From positions 558,001 through 622,000 of the forward strand of contig JAPXFQ010002465.1 in the NCBI GenBank assembly GCA_028564705.1: DNA of 64,000 bases, in the 5' to 3' direction. Shown here in pieces: positions 37,770 to 49,104 of this stretch (within the stretch, counting starts at the first letter, position 1; each line of letters starts with the position of its first letter). This DNA comes from Apricaphanius iberus (taxonomy: Eukaryota; Chordata; Actinopteri; Cyprinodontiformes; Aphaniidae). Below the pieces are notes generated by a model. It was not told the DNA's origin. It saw only the letters and a program-made list of their open reading frames with translations, and ran no database searches. Both the position numbers and the translations under genes were made by a program.

Positions 37770-38125
37770 TGTTTTTGAACGTTGACGACACCTTGATGCA
37801 CCGTTCTAGTTTTTGATGGTGTAAACAAAACTCCAGGAAAAGTATGTAGTTTAATTCTGCCTACTAGTTTCTTTCCACCTGATACCAGACTGGGGGGCTG
37901 GGTTATCCGATTATTTCCCATATTTGACCTTTTTGGGCTTTTTGTTGTGTTTTTTTTACGGTGACAGAAAAATCTAAAGAAATTCACACCTTTGACCACT
38001 TGGTGCAGATGCCCAAACCTTTTCCCCTTTCCTTAAAGAGTTCATGTAACTAATTAATCAAAAACAAAACCGATTCCCATTAGAATGTTTAAGAATCATT
38101 TCAGGCTTGGACACCGTACCTAATG
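37770..38125 (+). repeat. Family B interspersed repeat, copy 3
   Basis: Shares TTTCCCATATTTGACC, GACAGAAAAATCTAAAG, and TTGACCACTTGGTGCAGATG with copies 1, 2 and 4 in the same order, followed by GGCTTGGACACCGTACC. The GCAATCCCACT block is absent, so this copy is shorter at that side. Confidence 0.45.
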
Positions 38126-38165
38126 CATCTTGCTATCTGAGAGCTGATTGAAGAGTTGCATAGGC

Positions 38166-38278
38166 ATGGTGAGCATCTGTGACTGCTCCTTACACAGACC
38201 GGCAGTGACAAATCGGCAGTTGAACCCAGAACCTTCTTGCTACAGTGGAGCATTTCTACCAGCTTCTCCACCATGCAG
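38166..38278 (-). mobile_element. Degenerate tRNA-like SINE relic
   Basis: On the minus strand, CATGGTGGAGAAGCTGGTAG fits an A box (TGGNNNAGNNGG). About 25-30 bases on, GCAAGAAGGTTCTGGGTTCA contains a B-box-like GGGTTCAACTGCC. The order and spacing match a common fish repeat whose head reads GGTGGCGCAGTTGGTAGC. Diverged, with no clear tail. Confidence 0.45.
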
Positions 38279-38289
38279 CACTGACACTG

Positions 38290-40020
38290 TAACTATGTAT
38301 TTTTTTTGTTTACTACCGCATATTCTACGTAGAACAATCAAATAATAAAACACATTCCGACCTGGACTGCTTGCGTGAACTGTGGGAGATGTGTTTCAGA
38401 ACTGTCTTCTTCAAACCAGTTCAGTGAGTGCTCAGGAAGACGCACAGTGGGTGGGTTGGGGGGCGGTTGTGGAGGGTCTGAAAATAGAGTCATCAGATAA
38501 GTTGTAGGCCGGGTGCTGAGAGCCGAGTGTTGCCTTCTCTCACCAGAGTGATTCCCAAATGGGACTCAGTGTGTGTTCCCTCCAAAATATTAGAGTGAAT
38601 CTGGCCACGCTGTTTCACAGATGTAGGCGTAAAATTGTCAGACCCTTTTCACACCCATGTGTTATAAGTCCCATTAATATGGGTTTGATCCACATAAGCT
38701 GTTTTGCTCCCATAATTTTCTCCCTGAGGGTTAAACCAGCTCTGGTGTGAAGGTTATTGCCATATCATTTTCATGCTCTTTTTTTTTAAAGCTTATTGAA
38801 GCAAGTTTTCAGTTTATTGCTGTTTTCTTAACATCTGTTTGGACCTTAACCTTCCCTCCCTGTTCATCCATAGTCTCGGTCCTAGCTGCCCCCTGTTTGC
38901 CCCCCAGCCTGGTCCTGCCACCCAGCTGAACTCATCAACTCAGCCTGACGCTGTTTTAGGACAGGAGAACAGGGTCCCAGAGGAGGTCTGGGCTATGCTC
39001 ATCCACCAAGCTTAGGAGGGCGAGGATTGGGTTTAAATGACAGGTGCCAGAGGGACCACGCAGTCCCTTCAATACAACACATGCACACACACATCGACAC
39101 ACAGAGAGAAATACAGACCCACTGAATCTGGCCATGCACTAATCCTCAGCCAGCTGTTGCAGTTGCTCGCCCAATCAGTCTAAAGTGTCGAGCTCTGGGC
39201 CAGCTTGTCGATGTGTGTTTGTCATGGTGGAGGGAGGTGTGTGTGGGGAGGGGTCAGGTAGCTGTCATGCATGCCGTTCATCCTAGCAGTCCAGAACATT
39301 TGGAAATGAACCCCAGTGCTCCCGATGACGGCCTAGGCGCCCCGTTCTGATAAATTCATAACACATGTTCCTCGCACTGTCAGCAGCTACACAGACACAC
39401 TCACACACACACACCAACATCACACCCTTATTCATTATCTGCCCTCTAGCTCAGATTGACCCAATCCTATCACCGTCCACCCCAAAGGCCAGGAGAGGTG
39501 AGATGGACCAAACACTCCTCGGTGTTCACAACCCCCTCCTTCCCTTTGAGCTGGCCCATCTCGCTGTGCCCCTGCAGACACCGACTAATCCATCAGGTCC
39601 AGGACAGGGAGGGTGCAGTGTTTCTGTCAGGAAGGATTGCTGCCAGTTCATGCCTTATGTCATTATTCTGGGCTTCACATCCTCCAGGTAATTATGGTTT
39701 ACTTTAGCCCCATGAATTCTTAAAGGAGTGCACAGGAACGCTCAGATGTTAGACGTGAACTTTCGTATATGCATGTGTAAATACATGAATAAAATAATCA
39801 TACAAACATACAGTATATACATGCAAAAGCAAACCATTTTTGAAGCATATGTTGTAGTCTTCCACGTGCATAAAGGTAAATACAATGACTTTGCTCTGCT
39901 TAAAATGCAGATAAAATTGAATATTTTACAACACCAACATGCTTTTTATTGTAAAAGAAGGAATAGATGGTAAATACAATATATGGGCCTCCTGGTTGTT
40001 AGAGATTCTGCCATAGATGT
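38290..40020. other. Noncoding stretch
   Basis: No gene could be confirmed. The open frame 39365-39691 ends at a donor-like CCTCCAGGTAATTATG, but its peptide resembles nothing I know. A CA-rich patch lies at 39391-39412. Confidence 0.35.
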
Positions 40021-40021
40021 T

Positions 40022-41500
40022 TGGCAAGGCAAGGCAATTTTATTTGTATAGCACACTTTCAACACAAGACAATTCAAGGTGCTTTACAGGATTCTGTGAT
40101 AATGAAATCACATGATTACAAACAAAACATAAACGTTTAACAGTAATCAATCAATAAGAAAAGATAATCTAAGGAACAAATTTATGTAATTAATACACAA
40201 TCACTTAAAAAATAAATAAAAAAGTAAGAATAGAAATTAAACCACAACAATAAAAAAATAATTTAAGGAGCAAATTTATGGAAATTAAAACAGATTAAAA
40301 CAGATAAAACACAATCAGGTAAACAAAACTAAACAAAAAGTGATCAGAAAGCACAATTTAAGATTCAAATGCAGCTCTGAATAGTAGAGTTTTAATCTTT
40401 GATTTAAAAGAGCCTTGCGATTCAGCGTTTTTGGAAGTTTGTTCCAGATTTGTGGAGCATAGAAGCTGAAAGCTGCCTCTCCCTGTTTAGTTCTGATTCT
40501 AGGGACGGTTAGTAGGCTAGAGTTGGAGGACCTGAGTGGTCTGCTGGGTTGATATAGTGACAGCATATCTTCAATGTACTTTGGTGCTAAACCGTTCAAT
40601 GATTTATAAACAAGTAGGAGTATTTTAAAGTCTATTCTCTGAGCTACAGAGAGCCAGTGTAAGGACTTAAGAACTGGGGTGATGTGTTCTACTTTCCTGG
40701 TTCTAGTGAGAACACGGGGAGCAGCGTTCTGGATCAGCTTCAGCTCTCTGATTGATTTTTTAGGTAGACCTGTGAGGACGCTGTTGCAGTAATCAAGCCG
40801 ACTAAAGATAAACGCATGGATCAGTTTTTCACGGTCCTTCTGTGACATCAGTCCTTTAATCCTAGAAATGTTCTTCAGGTGATAGAAAGCTGACCTTGTT
40901 ATTGCCTTTATGTGACCCTGGAGGTTCAGGTCTGAGTCCATTATTACACCTAGATTACGAGCCTGATGAGTAGTTTTTAGTTGTATTAGCTGAAGCTGTG
41001 TGCTGACTCTGGATCGTTCCTCCTTAGGTCCAAAAATAATTACTTCTGTTTTGTTTCTGTTTAGCTGGAGAAAGTTATGGGACATCCAGTCGTTGATTTG
41101 TTCAATGCATTCATTTAAGGTCTGGATAGAATCAAAGTCACCTGGTGACAATGTAATGTATAGCTGTGTGTCGTCTGCATAGTTATAGTAGCTAATCTGA
41201 TTGGCTGCTATAATCTTGGCTAGCGGGAGCATATAAATATTGAACAGGAGGGGGCCCAGAATGGAGCCCTGGGGGACCCCACATGTGATTTATTTTTGTT
41301 CTGATGAGAAATTTCCAATGGACACAAAGAACTTCCTATTTTTGAGGTAAGATTCAAACCATTGAAGAGCTGTACCAGTGAGTCTGACCCAGCTCTCCAA
41401 TCGTTCCAGTAATATTTTATGATCAACAGTGTCAAACGCTGCACTGAGGTCCAATAGAACAAACACTGTGGTTTTACCACTGTCTGTATTTTTGCGTTTG
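40022..41500 (-). mobile_element. L2-type LINE, 5'-truncated
   Basis: The 3' end lies at the low-coordinate side: GGCAAGGCAAGGCAATTTTA followed by TTTGTATAGCAC is the reverse of the usual L2 tail. Coding sequence occupies 40315 to about 41500. Endonuclease and the start of the reverse transcriptase are missing, as expected from 5' truncation during target-primed reverse transcription. Past about 41500 the minus frame no longer resembles L2, and family D begins near 41575. This is the best preserved L2 copy here. Confidence 0.85.
40315..41500 (-). pseudogene. L2 LINE ORF2 remnant, reverse transcriptase
   Basis: Reverse transcriptase would copy the LINE RNA into DNA at a nicked target. On the minus strand the frame begins inside the palm with FVLLDLSAAFDTVDH (motif A). 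It then passes an in-frame TAA at 41290-41292, and resumes with [20 protein letters not shown] (motif B) and YADDTQLY (motif C, near 41159-41181). The thumb and C-terminal region follows, including [17 protein letters not shown] and [20 protein letters not shown], and the frame closes at 40315. It is continuous for 305 codons after the internal stop, so the damage is light: one nonsense codon plus the missing N-terminal endonuclease. Other L2 relics at 17605 and 19905 show homologous residues. It is a dead copy, not a host gene. Confidence 0.88.
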
Positions 41501-41574
41501 GATCTCAAAGTTAAGTATAAAAGGGGAGACCTCATCATTTGCTTCCAATTAACATGCCCTGAACTGTTCATGTC

Positions 41575-41762
41575 ATGTCTGGACCAAGGGGCAAACTTTG
41601 CTGGGCAAATGTGAAGCCAACCCAGAAATTACAAAAATAGCAGTTTCCCCCTCATCCACTAGGGGCTGGATCCAGAAAGAAGCAAGTTCCCATTGTTGAA
41701 AATACCATCTTCCCAGTAGAAATAAACATGTTTACCGCCTGGGTCAAAAAACATTTTAGGTT
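41575..41762 (-). repeat. Family D interspersed repeat, copy 2
   Basis: The reverse complement matches 20765-20980: GTAAACATGTTTATTTCT, ATGGGAACTT, CCCCTAGTGGATGAGGG, TGGGTTGGCTTCA and CCCCTTGGTCCAGACA appear in the same order. It abuts the 5' truncation point of the L2 element, so the L2 may have inserted into or beside it. Confidence 0.6.
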
Positions 41763-41969
41763 TAATAGGTCAAGTTTATCGTCATGGAAACTCTGATGGG
41801 GGTGATTTTTTTATATAACTCATCTATTGAGATGTAATTTTAGGGAAGATTCATGGGAATCTATAATACATATTGTCCTCTTAAATATTACGAGCCAAAT
41901 TGTAAAAGGTGGTACATGCCATGGATTACTAAAGCCTTGGAAAGGGCTTGTCAAAAAAGAAATGGCTAA

Positions 41970-42055
41970 TATACATATACGCTGCAGCAGGACTGTCGAA
42001 AAAAAAAAAAAAGAATTTTCCTTTAACTGTCCTGCTGCAGTGTAAATGTGTATTA
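41970..42055. repeat. Inverted repeat with CTGCAGCAGGAC arms
   Basis: CTGCAGCAGGACTGT (41982-41996) pairs with ACTGTCCTGCTGCAG (42026-42040) except at one position. The pairing continues outward through ATACATATACG and TGTAAATGTGTAT imperfectly. The loop holds a 13-A run. It may be an end-to-end remnant of a small fold-back transposon or an expressed hairpin; nothing distinguishes these. Confidence 0.6.
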
Positions 42056-42059
42056 CGTC

Positions 42060-42450
42060 CGAATTGGCCCAGAAGAGAATCAATAAGAACTTCCCGTGCG
42101 ATCATAAGTCCAAGAGGAATTTAAACATGGTAACAATTGTTTCCTACAAGTTATTTCCAGCAAACAACTTCAGAAACGTGTTTTCAGGAACTCATAGACC
42201 TATTTTAAATAGTAAAAAATTGTCATATGTATCCTTTTAAGCAGCTGGTTTGTTCCCTTTAAATTGGCTGAATGGTTGATGGAAAGCTTGGAAAGAAGGA
42301 AAGACTCCTTGTACAGGTTGTTTCCTGATGGCAAGTTATTGCTTCAATGGAAGGAAGAACAGAAGCAACAGGTAGTAATAATGACAACAAGCTTTTGGGT
42401 GTGATGCTCATTAATGCCCACTTAGCCCCTGGTTTGCGAGATGCATTGAT
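42060..42450. other. Noncoding stretch
   Basis: No gene recognised. The style of 42050-42240 suggests dispersed repeat DNA, but no ends were found. Confidence 0.35.
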
Positions 42451-42454
42451 TACT

Positions 42455-42975
42455 ACCCAGGTCTGAGATGATACCGTCACGGAAATCTTTTTTTCTTTAT
42501 TGATTGATTTATTTACCTGTACAATATGTGTAAAGTTGGAATTGTCTTTGCGTCTGCACCAAGTACTCAGAGATGTGATTTTTAATCTGTCAAAATGATG
42601 TTTTGCTGCATAAATATATTTGTCAATTGATAACATCTGATTGGGTTTGACCACAATATTGCATTGGGTAAAAAATAATTTACCACCCTTTTGATTTAGA
42701 GAATGAGGAAACTATAGCATCGTCCTTGGTAAAGATTCTTGATTCTTGGTAAATGCAATATTTTTAACTCTTGCTTCCTCTCACATAGAGAACAGGAAGT
42801 GTACATGATATGTGACAAGGTCAGATATTAGATCATGAAAAGTAGCTTTGTGATTGGTCAAACATGCGTTAAAGTTGCAATGATTGAATGAGATTTCAAG
42901 AGGTAGACTAGCTGAATTTGCATGAATAATTGTTATCGCAACATTGTGAAATCCTGGAGGGACTGAGGAGTACTA
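42455..42975 (+). repeat. Family C interspersed repeat, copy 2 (long)
   Basis: 42680-42975 aligns with 14265-14560. The preceding 42455-42600 aligns with 34020-34190. This copy therefore links two blocks that occur separately elsewhere in the window, and CACCAAGTACTCAG (42558-42571) echoes the family B motif. No open frame of interest. Confidence 0.5.
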
Positions 42976-42979
42976 AAAC

Positions 42980-45035
42980 GTCTATCCATATGTTTGGAAA
43001 AAGTCAATATCGAATTTCTTTTCTTTTCTTTTATTACCTGCTGTAGGCATGCAGGTGAACATTAAGAAATGAACTGAATCATGCCTCAGGAGCATGAGGC
43101 ATGAGGCATTGTTTCCATGAGTTGTAAGGGAAAATTAAAGTCATGAATATTAAATTTACCTGGCTTCATTTTACTCTCAGCATCATGAAAGAAAATCATT
43201 TGAAAATGCATTAAGAAGCAGTAAGATGTATTCTTGCTCTTATTTAGTGCTCTCTGTCTTTCCAAGTGCACCAAACCTTTTTGTTCATGTAACCCCGTAT
43301 CATCATATAGTGCTGATGGATCAAGCATGGATGGAAACAAACAGAAACAGTTTCACTAAATAAACTAGAGAAACATTAGGTAGCAGATTAAAACAATTTA
43401 GTTCAAACCTTTCACCTTAACGAAGCTGTAAATCGTTTTCAGTGGAAGCAGTAAAACAAATCCAAGTCTTATGATGACAATGCATTTTCCATTTCATACA
43501 TCATCACAAGACCAGAGGCATGGCATTTAGAATTGCTTACACAATTTATTTTCAAACTAAACAGTATTGTCCATAAAGACAGATTATAATTGTGTAAAGA
43601 TGCACACATAGTTCCTCTGTTCAGCACACTGATGCTGCGTAGGTAAAATGAAAAGTGATTTGTTTTGCTTTCCAGGCCAACTTCCAACTGGAGTTTTTTC
43701 TGTGGGTGTCAGTGAAAAGCAAATGCAAGTCTTATGAGGATGATTCACATAATATGATGATTTCGTAATGTCATTAGTCTATTATGTGATCACAAGATGA
43801 AACTTTGAGCTACATCACCAGTTCATATGGACCATTTCCACACATCATGCTGTGCATGAATATGATATTTGATATAAGCCACATCAATAAGATGTGTTAA
43901 TATGATCCACTCTGCAGTCACAGTCTGTGCATTATCTGGATCCTCCTTTTTTCTGTCAATACCAAAGCTGCTGATACTCCCCTGGTAGTGTTTGCTATAA
44001 AAGAGCATAGTAAGCTCATATCGATATTGGGGGAAAAAGCATACTGACATCAAGTTGTTCAAATTTCACATTGACTGTTTTCTAGACATAGCCATGGGAA
44101 TGGTATGGAGACTTAACTAGGCTACTCCACATGTACAAGTAGATCCAGTATCAGTGCTTTTAGTCCATATGGCAGTATCTGCATAATCAATGCATTTTGA
44201 CAATCAGATGCAATTAGCCATTGAGTATTTGGAATATTGAGGATAACATGTTTCCTCCCAGGAGTTAATTATTCTAAAATAACAGCATAAAGCTGAAGAG
44301 CCTCAAAGGTCCCAGACTGTTTGCTGTTTTTACAGTTCATTTAGGAAGCTGGATGTATGTTTAACATTAAATTGTATTAATTTTAACATCAGTCAGTAGA
44401 CAAGGGATTCTTATTAGTTGTATAAAGGACTGTAAGGAGATCATGTGCCTTTAGAAAATATTTCTCCTCAAAATGTTGCCCGATGCTATCTCGTAGTTGT
44501 TTTAGTTTTTCTAGGCAAAAAAATTAAAGCTCTTATTATGACCCCTGCATTTGAACATTTATTTTGAAAGTCGTTCTTTATTTGCACTGTTGTGTTGGCA
44601 GTAAGTAATTATTATTATCATGAATACAGAACATAGCATCTACAGCTGTTCTATACACAGTCAACAGTCCCCATATCTTGATCCATATCAAAGTCCTATC
44701 AGTTTGCATCAGTAGCTCTTCTTTATTATTTACTGCCTGTTATGTCTGTAGGTGCACCATTATCCCAGTCCTCCGATCTTTATTAATTGAACAAAATGGA
44801 ATTAGAAACTATTTTACCAGCTTTCCTTGTTGTTGGCCAATTGAAAAGAAAAGAAGGTTAAAAACCTGGAATTGGAAATAATTAATAGCTGAGCATCTTC
44901 AGCCTCAGTTAACCAATAAGCTTATAGCCTGCAGGTGTTTTTATGACATATACCCACTTTTATTCTCTGGCTTATAACACCGATAAGTGGGGTGGGTGAT
45001 CCTTTAGGGTTTAGTTGACATAGTGCTTGTGAGCA
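42980..45035. other. Noncoding stretch
   Basis: No gene recognised. A small perfect stem ATGCCTCA/TGAGGCAT lies at 43081-43108. Otherwise featureless, AT-rich sequence. Confidence 0.4.
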
Positions 45036-45039
45036 TTGT

Positions 45040-45275
45040 TTTTACTATTTTTATTTTTAGCTTTACTGTTTTACTTCATAATTTTATCTCAGCTTTTATT
45101 TTAAGTGTCCTGTGCTTTACTGGGCTGGTTTTTGCCTTGCCCAACTCTGCCTGTTTGTCTTATTGACATTGTATTCTGTATTAGTGTTTTTTCTTCGTGT
45201 CTGTACAGCACTTTGGTCGGCTCAGATGCTGTGTTTTTAAATGTGCTTAACAAATAAAATGGTATGGTATGATAT
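45040..45275 (+). mobile_element. L2-like LINE 3' tail
   Basis: The plus strand contains GTACAGCACTTTGGTCGGCT and TTTTTAAATGTGCTTAACAA, then ATAAAATGGTATGGTATGAT. This corresponds to the reverse complement of the L2 tail seen at 40025-40090, with short GGTAT tandem units at the terminus. The 5' limit is not defined and no coding sequence is present. Confidence 0.5.
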
Positions 45276-45398
45276 TTACACCCAAGGCTATTAGGATTTG
45301 ATACATTGACTTATGGAGCTCTTAGTAAAGGTAGAGAGTGACCCAGTTTAATATGAAAAATACCGCAGTTAAAAGAGACACTTTGAAACAAAAAAAAG

Positions 45399-46078
45399 TA
45401 GGGATGTCCGATATTATCGGCCTAAAGTCATTATCGGCCGATATTGGCATTAAAATGTAATATCGGAAATATTCGGTATCGGTTTAAATTTTTTTAATAA
45501 GTTGAGTTTCTCACACCATACACATATTATATATCAAACTCTTCAGTTACTTCTTTTCTCTCTCAAAATGTAAAAATATGACAGATTTGAGGTTTAGTTT
45601 TTGAGATATTATTTGTTTGAGGCAACTTTCAATATATCAAAAGGTAGGTTAATTATTGGCCCTGCTTAAATGTTTGCTGTTTTTTTATTTTTTAGTCTTG
45701 TTTCATTTGTTTCCACTTTACCTCACTGCTATAAAAGTATAATGTTGTTTACATTTTCTAAAAGTAGAAATTTTTCCTGAGTGGTGTGCTTTTCTCAGTA
45801 TTCTGTGTGACAAAATGTTCCAGCTACTTTTGAAGACAAAATAATAATGGCACCTTTTTCAATTGCCTAACTAAAATTCTAGTACTTTTTACATTTTCTA
45901 AATTTTTAAAGCTCAAGTATGCATGATACATGATATTTCATTGTGGTTACCTAAAAGGGTTTAGTAGTTTTTGTTTTTTATGAGGGAGGGTATCGGTTTA
46001 TATCGGTATCGGAAATTATGAGTTAGGCTATATCGGTATATCGGATATCGGTAAAAAAGCCAATATTGAACATGCCTA
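45399..46078. mobile_element. hAT-type MITE with TATCGG repeats
   Basis: The termini TAGGGATGTCCGATATTATC and GCCAATATTGAACATGCCTA are degenerate inverted repeats. They are flanked by a perfect 8-bp AAAAAAAG duplication (45391-45398 and 46079-46086). The subterminal regions carry many TATCGG/CCGATA units (45416-45483 and 45990-46052), which look like clustered transposase-binding sites. The AT-rich interior encodes nothing. The family type is common in fish. Confidence 0.8.
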
Positions 46079-46099
46079 AAAAAAAGCCTTTGTGGTTTG

Positions 46100-46447
46100 C
46101 AGAGCCGGTCCTAGGACAGTTATTATTAATATCGCGAAAAAGCATTTTGCTGCTGTATCTAGTGGTCTTTTGTTGTGCTGACAAGAATGTAAAGTAAATA
46201 TTAAATACAAAAGGAGATAAAAAAGATAACATCTGCAATTTCCCATTTAATTTATCTGACCCTGAATGTGTCCTACAGCACAGCCCTATGCTCTATGGGG
46301 TATGAATTAACAGTGCGCAACTCAGAGTAGGGTTGCAAGTAGTGTTGACAGAGGTAAATAACACTACATTTTGATTATGAAAATGGGGGTTGGGGGCACC
46401 AAACAACAGTCTCAGCTAGGGAGCCAAAATTGCTAGAACCGGCTCTG
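46100..46447. mobile_element. hAT-type MITE with CAGAGCCGGT ends
   Basis: The left end CAGAGCCGGTCCTAG and the right end CTAGAACCGGCTCTG are inverted repeats with one mismatch in 15. The 8-bp GTGGTTTG occurs directly on both sides (46092-46099 and 46448-46455). These are textbook hAT features in a 348-bp noncoding element. It starts only 13 bp past the duplication of the preceding MITE. Confidence 0.88.
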
Positions 46448-46699
46448 GTGGTTTGGTTCTAAGCTCCACACAGTAGAGCAGTGTCCTCCATCCAATGTGC
46501 TCAGCAGCGCAAACTTTGGTTTAAACATTTGATTCAAACTTTATATGTTTGTCCCTTGACGGATAGGGCCTTTCTGTAAATCTCCTACAGGGAAATGTAC
46601 GTCCTACAATAAGAACATTCAAACATCAGTCAAATTAAGTCAAATATGTCTAAACTACAGCCGACTATCATGTTACACCTGAGAACTGCAGTGCACTAG

Positions 46700-46960
46700 C
46701 CTTTTCTGTAAGGGCCTCTCTGTAGTGAGTGTGTTTGGCAGTCAGAAGGTTCATGGTTCACATGTCTCTAGCAGCCTGTCTGTTTGGCGTTAGCATGTTC
46801 TACCATGGTTATATGGTATTCTGGTTACCTCCTAACAGTATAGAATCATTCATATTAGAGTTATGGCTCTCTAAACTGTGTGAGTGTGTTTAAGGACGCT
46901 TGTGTCTCTGTGGTGTCCCTGTAACCTCTACAGGGTGCATCTAACCATTGAGGTATTGTT
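46700..46960 (+). repeat. Decayed SINE/LINE-tail-like interspersed repeat
   Basis: The ordered blocks CAGTCAGAAGGTTCATGGTTC, TTAGCATGTTCT, GGTTACCTCCTAACAGTA, GAGTGTGTTTAAGG, TGTCTCTGTGGTGTCCCTGT and CTACAGGGTGCATC mirror a widespread teleost repeat (B-box-like head, then the GCATGTTCT and CCAGGGTG blocks). Recognition is from memory and the copy is heavily mutated. Confidence 0.4.
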
Positions 46961-46969
46961 GCTACCGTA

Positions 46970-48300
46970 AACCCCTTTTTTTGCCTAAATATTTTCCTTA
47001 AACTGTGACGCTGTTCTCAGCCGACCACGTACAGGATGGTATTGGTTTTTTACATTGGAGTCTCCATCCATGTGTTTCCTGTACTGTAGCATCTGCGGTG
47101 GTTATCGAAGTGTACGGACAAGCACGTTTGTGTGCGCGTGAGTGAGCGAACTGGAGAGCCCCTGAGTGCTCTTTGTGCTAATAAAACAGCAGCTCTATAG
47201 GACACTGGACACCCTGGATCAAACTCCATCACATTACTGAAATATTACACCTCCCCAAGCCAACGGCCTACACTCGCCCGATGTGTCTACATGTTAAAAG
47301 GTGTGTTTGAGTGTACGCCTTGCTGTGTGTGTGTACGTGTATGTACATCCTCATCTGCAGATGTAGGTGTGCGTTACTGTATGTGTGCAGCCATGAATAG
47401 TCCTATGTGTGTTTACCCACTGTGTTGTCAGTGGTTTGACAGTTCCTTCACAATAGACTTTGTGTGTCTTCGCTCTAAGTGCTGGCGTTCATCGATCTCC
47501 ATCGTGTAAGCAGGAGACTGGACTAGGGGTGGCTTTGTGTCGCTGTTCCACATGTTCAGCACCTCCAGCCTCTATTTCCTGCTCCTCCCTGTATGGGTCA
47601 ACACACCTCATGATCTGCCCTCTCTTCTATACCGTTTAGCCACTCTAATATTTCTCTTTGTCTGAATATATAAATTATGAATCTCATCTTTCCTACTTTG
47701 ACTCCAAAAGTCTTAACATAATCCATGTCTCTGAAATATTCCTTTCCATCCATATTAAGCTCCCTCTATTAATCTTCCCATCCTCAGGTCTTCCACCTCC
47801 TTTGTTTTTGTCTGTGGCACATCCAGACTGGACAGAAGCTCCTTTCTGTCTCACTGCTTCAAACCTTCATCTCTGTCCAACTCTTCTTCCACATCATCCT
47901 AACTCTTTTTATCTAACTTTTATCTTTTTAAGTAACTTTTTATCTCTTGTGTGCTGATGTTTGGGTTTTTGTCCCCAAATGTTTTAGCTCCAGTTCTCCT
48001 ACTGTGTACCCACTGTTTGGAATTAATAGACGGCTTATATCATACTTTTAGATGACATATATTGCTAGTTTTCAAAGATTGTTCTAGTTGCACTTTAATT
48101 TACATGACCATGATTTGACCATGACTACATGTTTTGATTTTTCATATGTGTGCATTTATGAAAATAGCATATGCACTTAGCATGTTTGATCAGCACCCTT
48201 TATACTTCATGCACCAATGGCAGTGTGATATGAAAAAATATTTTCATAAATGTAATTATTCACATTGTATCACCATAGCATTTTTGTTATCAATTTTTAT
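46970..48300. other. Noncoding stretch
   Basis: No gene recognised. A TG-rich imperfect patch lies around 47310-47380. Pyrimidine-rich sequence at 47700-47950 gives an open frame without motifs. Confidence 0.4.
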
Positions 48301-48301
48301 G

Positions 48302-48305
<4 letters not shown>

Positions 48306-48357
<52 letters not shown>
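48306..48357. repeat. (TA)26 microsatellite
   Basis: Uninterrupted TA/AT run. The adjacent open frame ends in alternating Tyr-Ile, which is an artefact of the repeat. Confidence 0.93.
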
Positions 48358-48359
<2 letters not shown>

Positions 48360-48365
<6 letters not shown>

Positions 48366-49100
48366 AAACAGCTCACTATTTTTGTCAATTTTTATCATTC
48401 CTTGGTACTATTTTGAGATATCAGTAGGTTATTTTTTTATTTAAATATTTCTTTTCAAAACTTGAAGATCTCATCGGACATTATACAACTGTTTTGGAAA
48501 AATTACAGGATGTTAAGGCTAGGCGATATGATTAGATTTTTTTAGATAATCTGTTTTATCCTCCCTTTCTATTCCTAAAAAGAGATTACAAAGGACAGAA
48601 AATGTTTTTAAAACTTGCTTTTATTTAAGTAACCCTTTCTTGGAGATAACCTGATTTCAAAGTCCAAAAAATACAAGCTGTAAAACACCTGTAATTTCAG
48701 TGTAATCATTCTCTGGGGAAAAACTCAACATAAAACCTTTTTTTTTTATATATTTTACAAGGAATAGTGTACGGAAAGTATTGGTACTTCCGATGCTTCC
48801 TTTTGCCAGTAGGACAGCATGTCTTCTCCTGTCACATTTTAAATGTTGTTTTTGTGTCAGATTAACCATTTCTGTGTTAGTAGGTAAAATGTTGAAATGC
48901 TAAATGACATAATATTACAGAAGCCCTATATTTTTATTTAGATTTTACAAATATTTAAAAAGATTTTTAATTTCAGCAGATCTTAACAGAGTTCTTACAG
49001 CCCCTGGGAGACAAATAGACTCTCAGCATCACAGAACCTCTACCATGCTTTTTAACTTGAGATGCGTTTTTTTACATATTCATCTTAGTTTTAGTCTAAA
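48360..49100. other. AT-rich noncoding stretch
   Basis: No gene recognised. GCTAGGCGATATGATTAGAT (48519-48538) resembles a terminus of another fish hAT-like family, but no second end was found. Confidence 0.35.
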
Positions 49101-49104
49101 TCCA

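Noticed and set aside
39456..39692. Possible exon with CTCAG before it and CCTCCAGGTAAT at its end
   Set aside because: Splice-like motifs occur by chance this often, and the peptide is proline-rich without recognisable domains.
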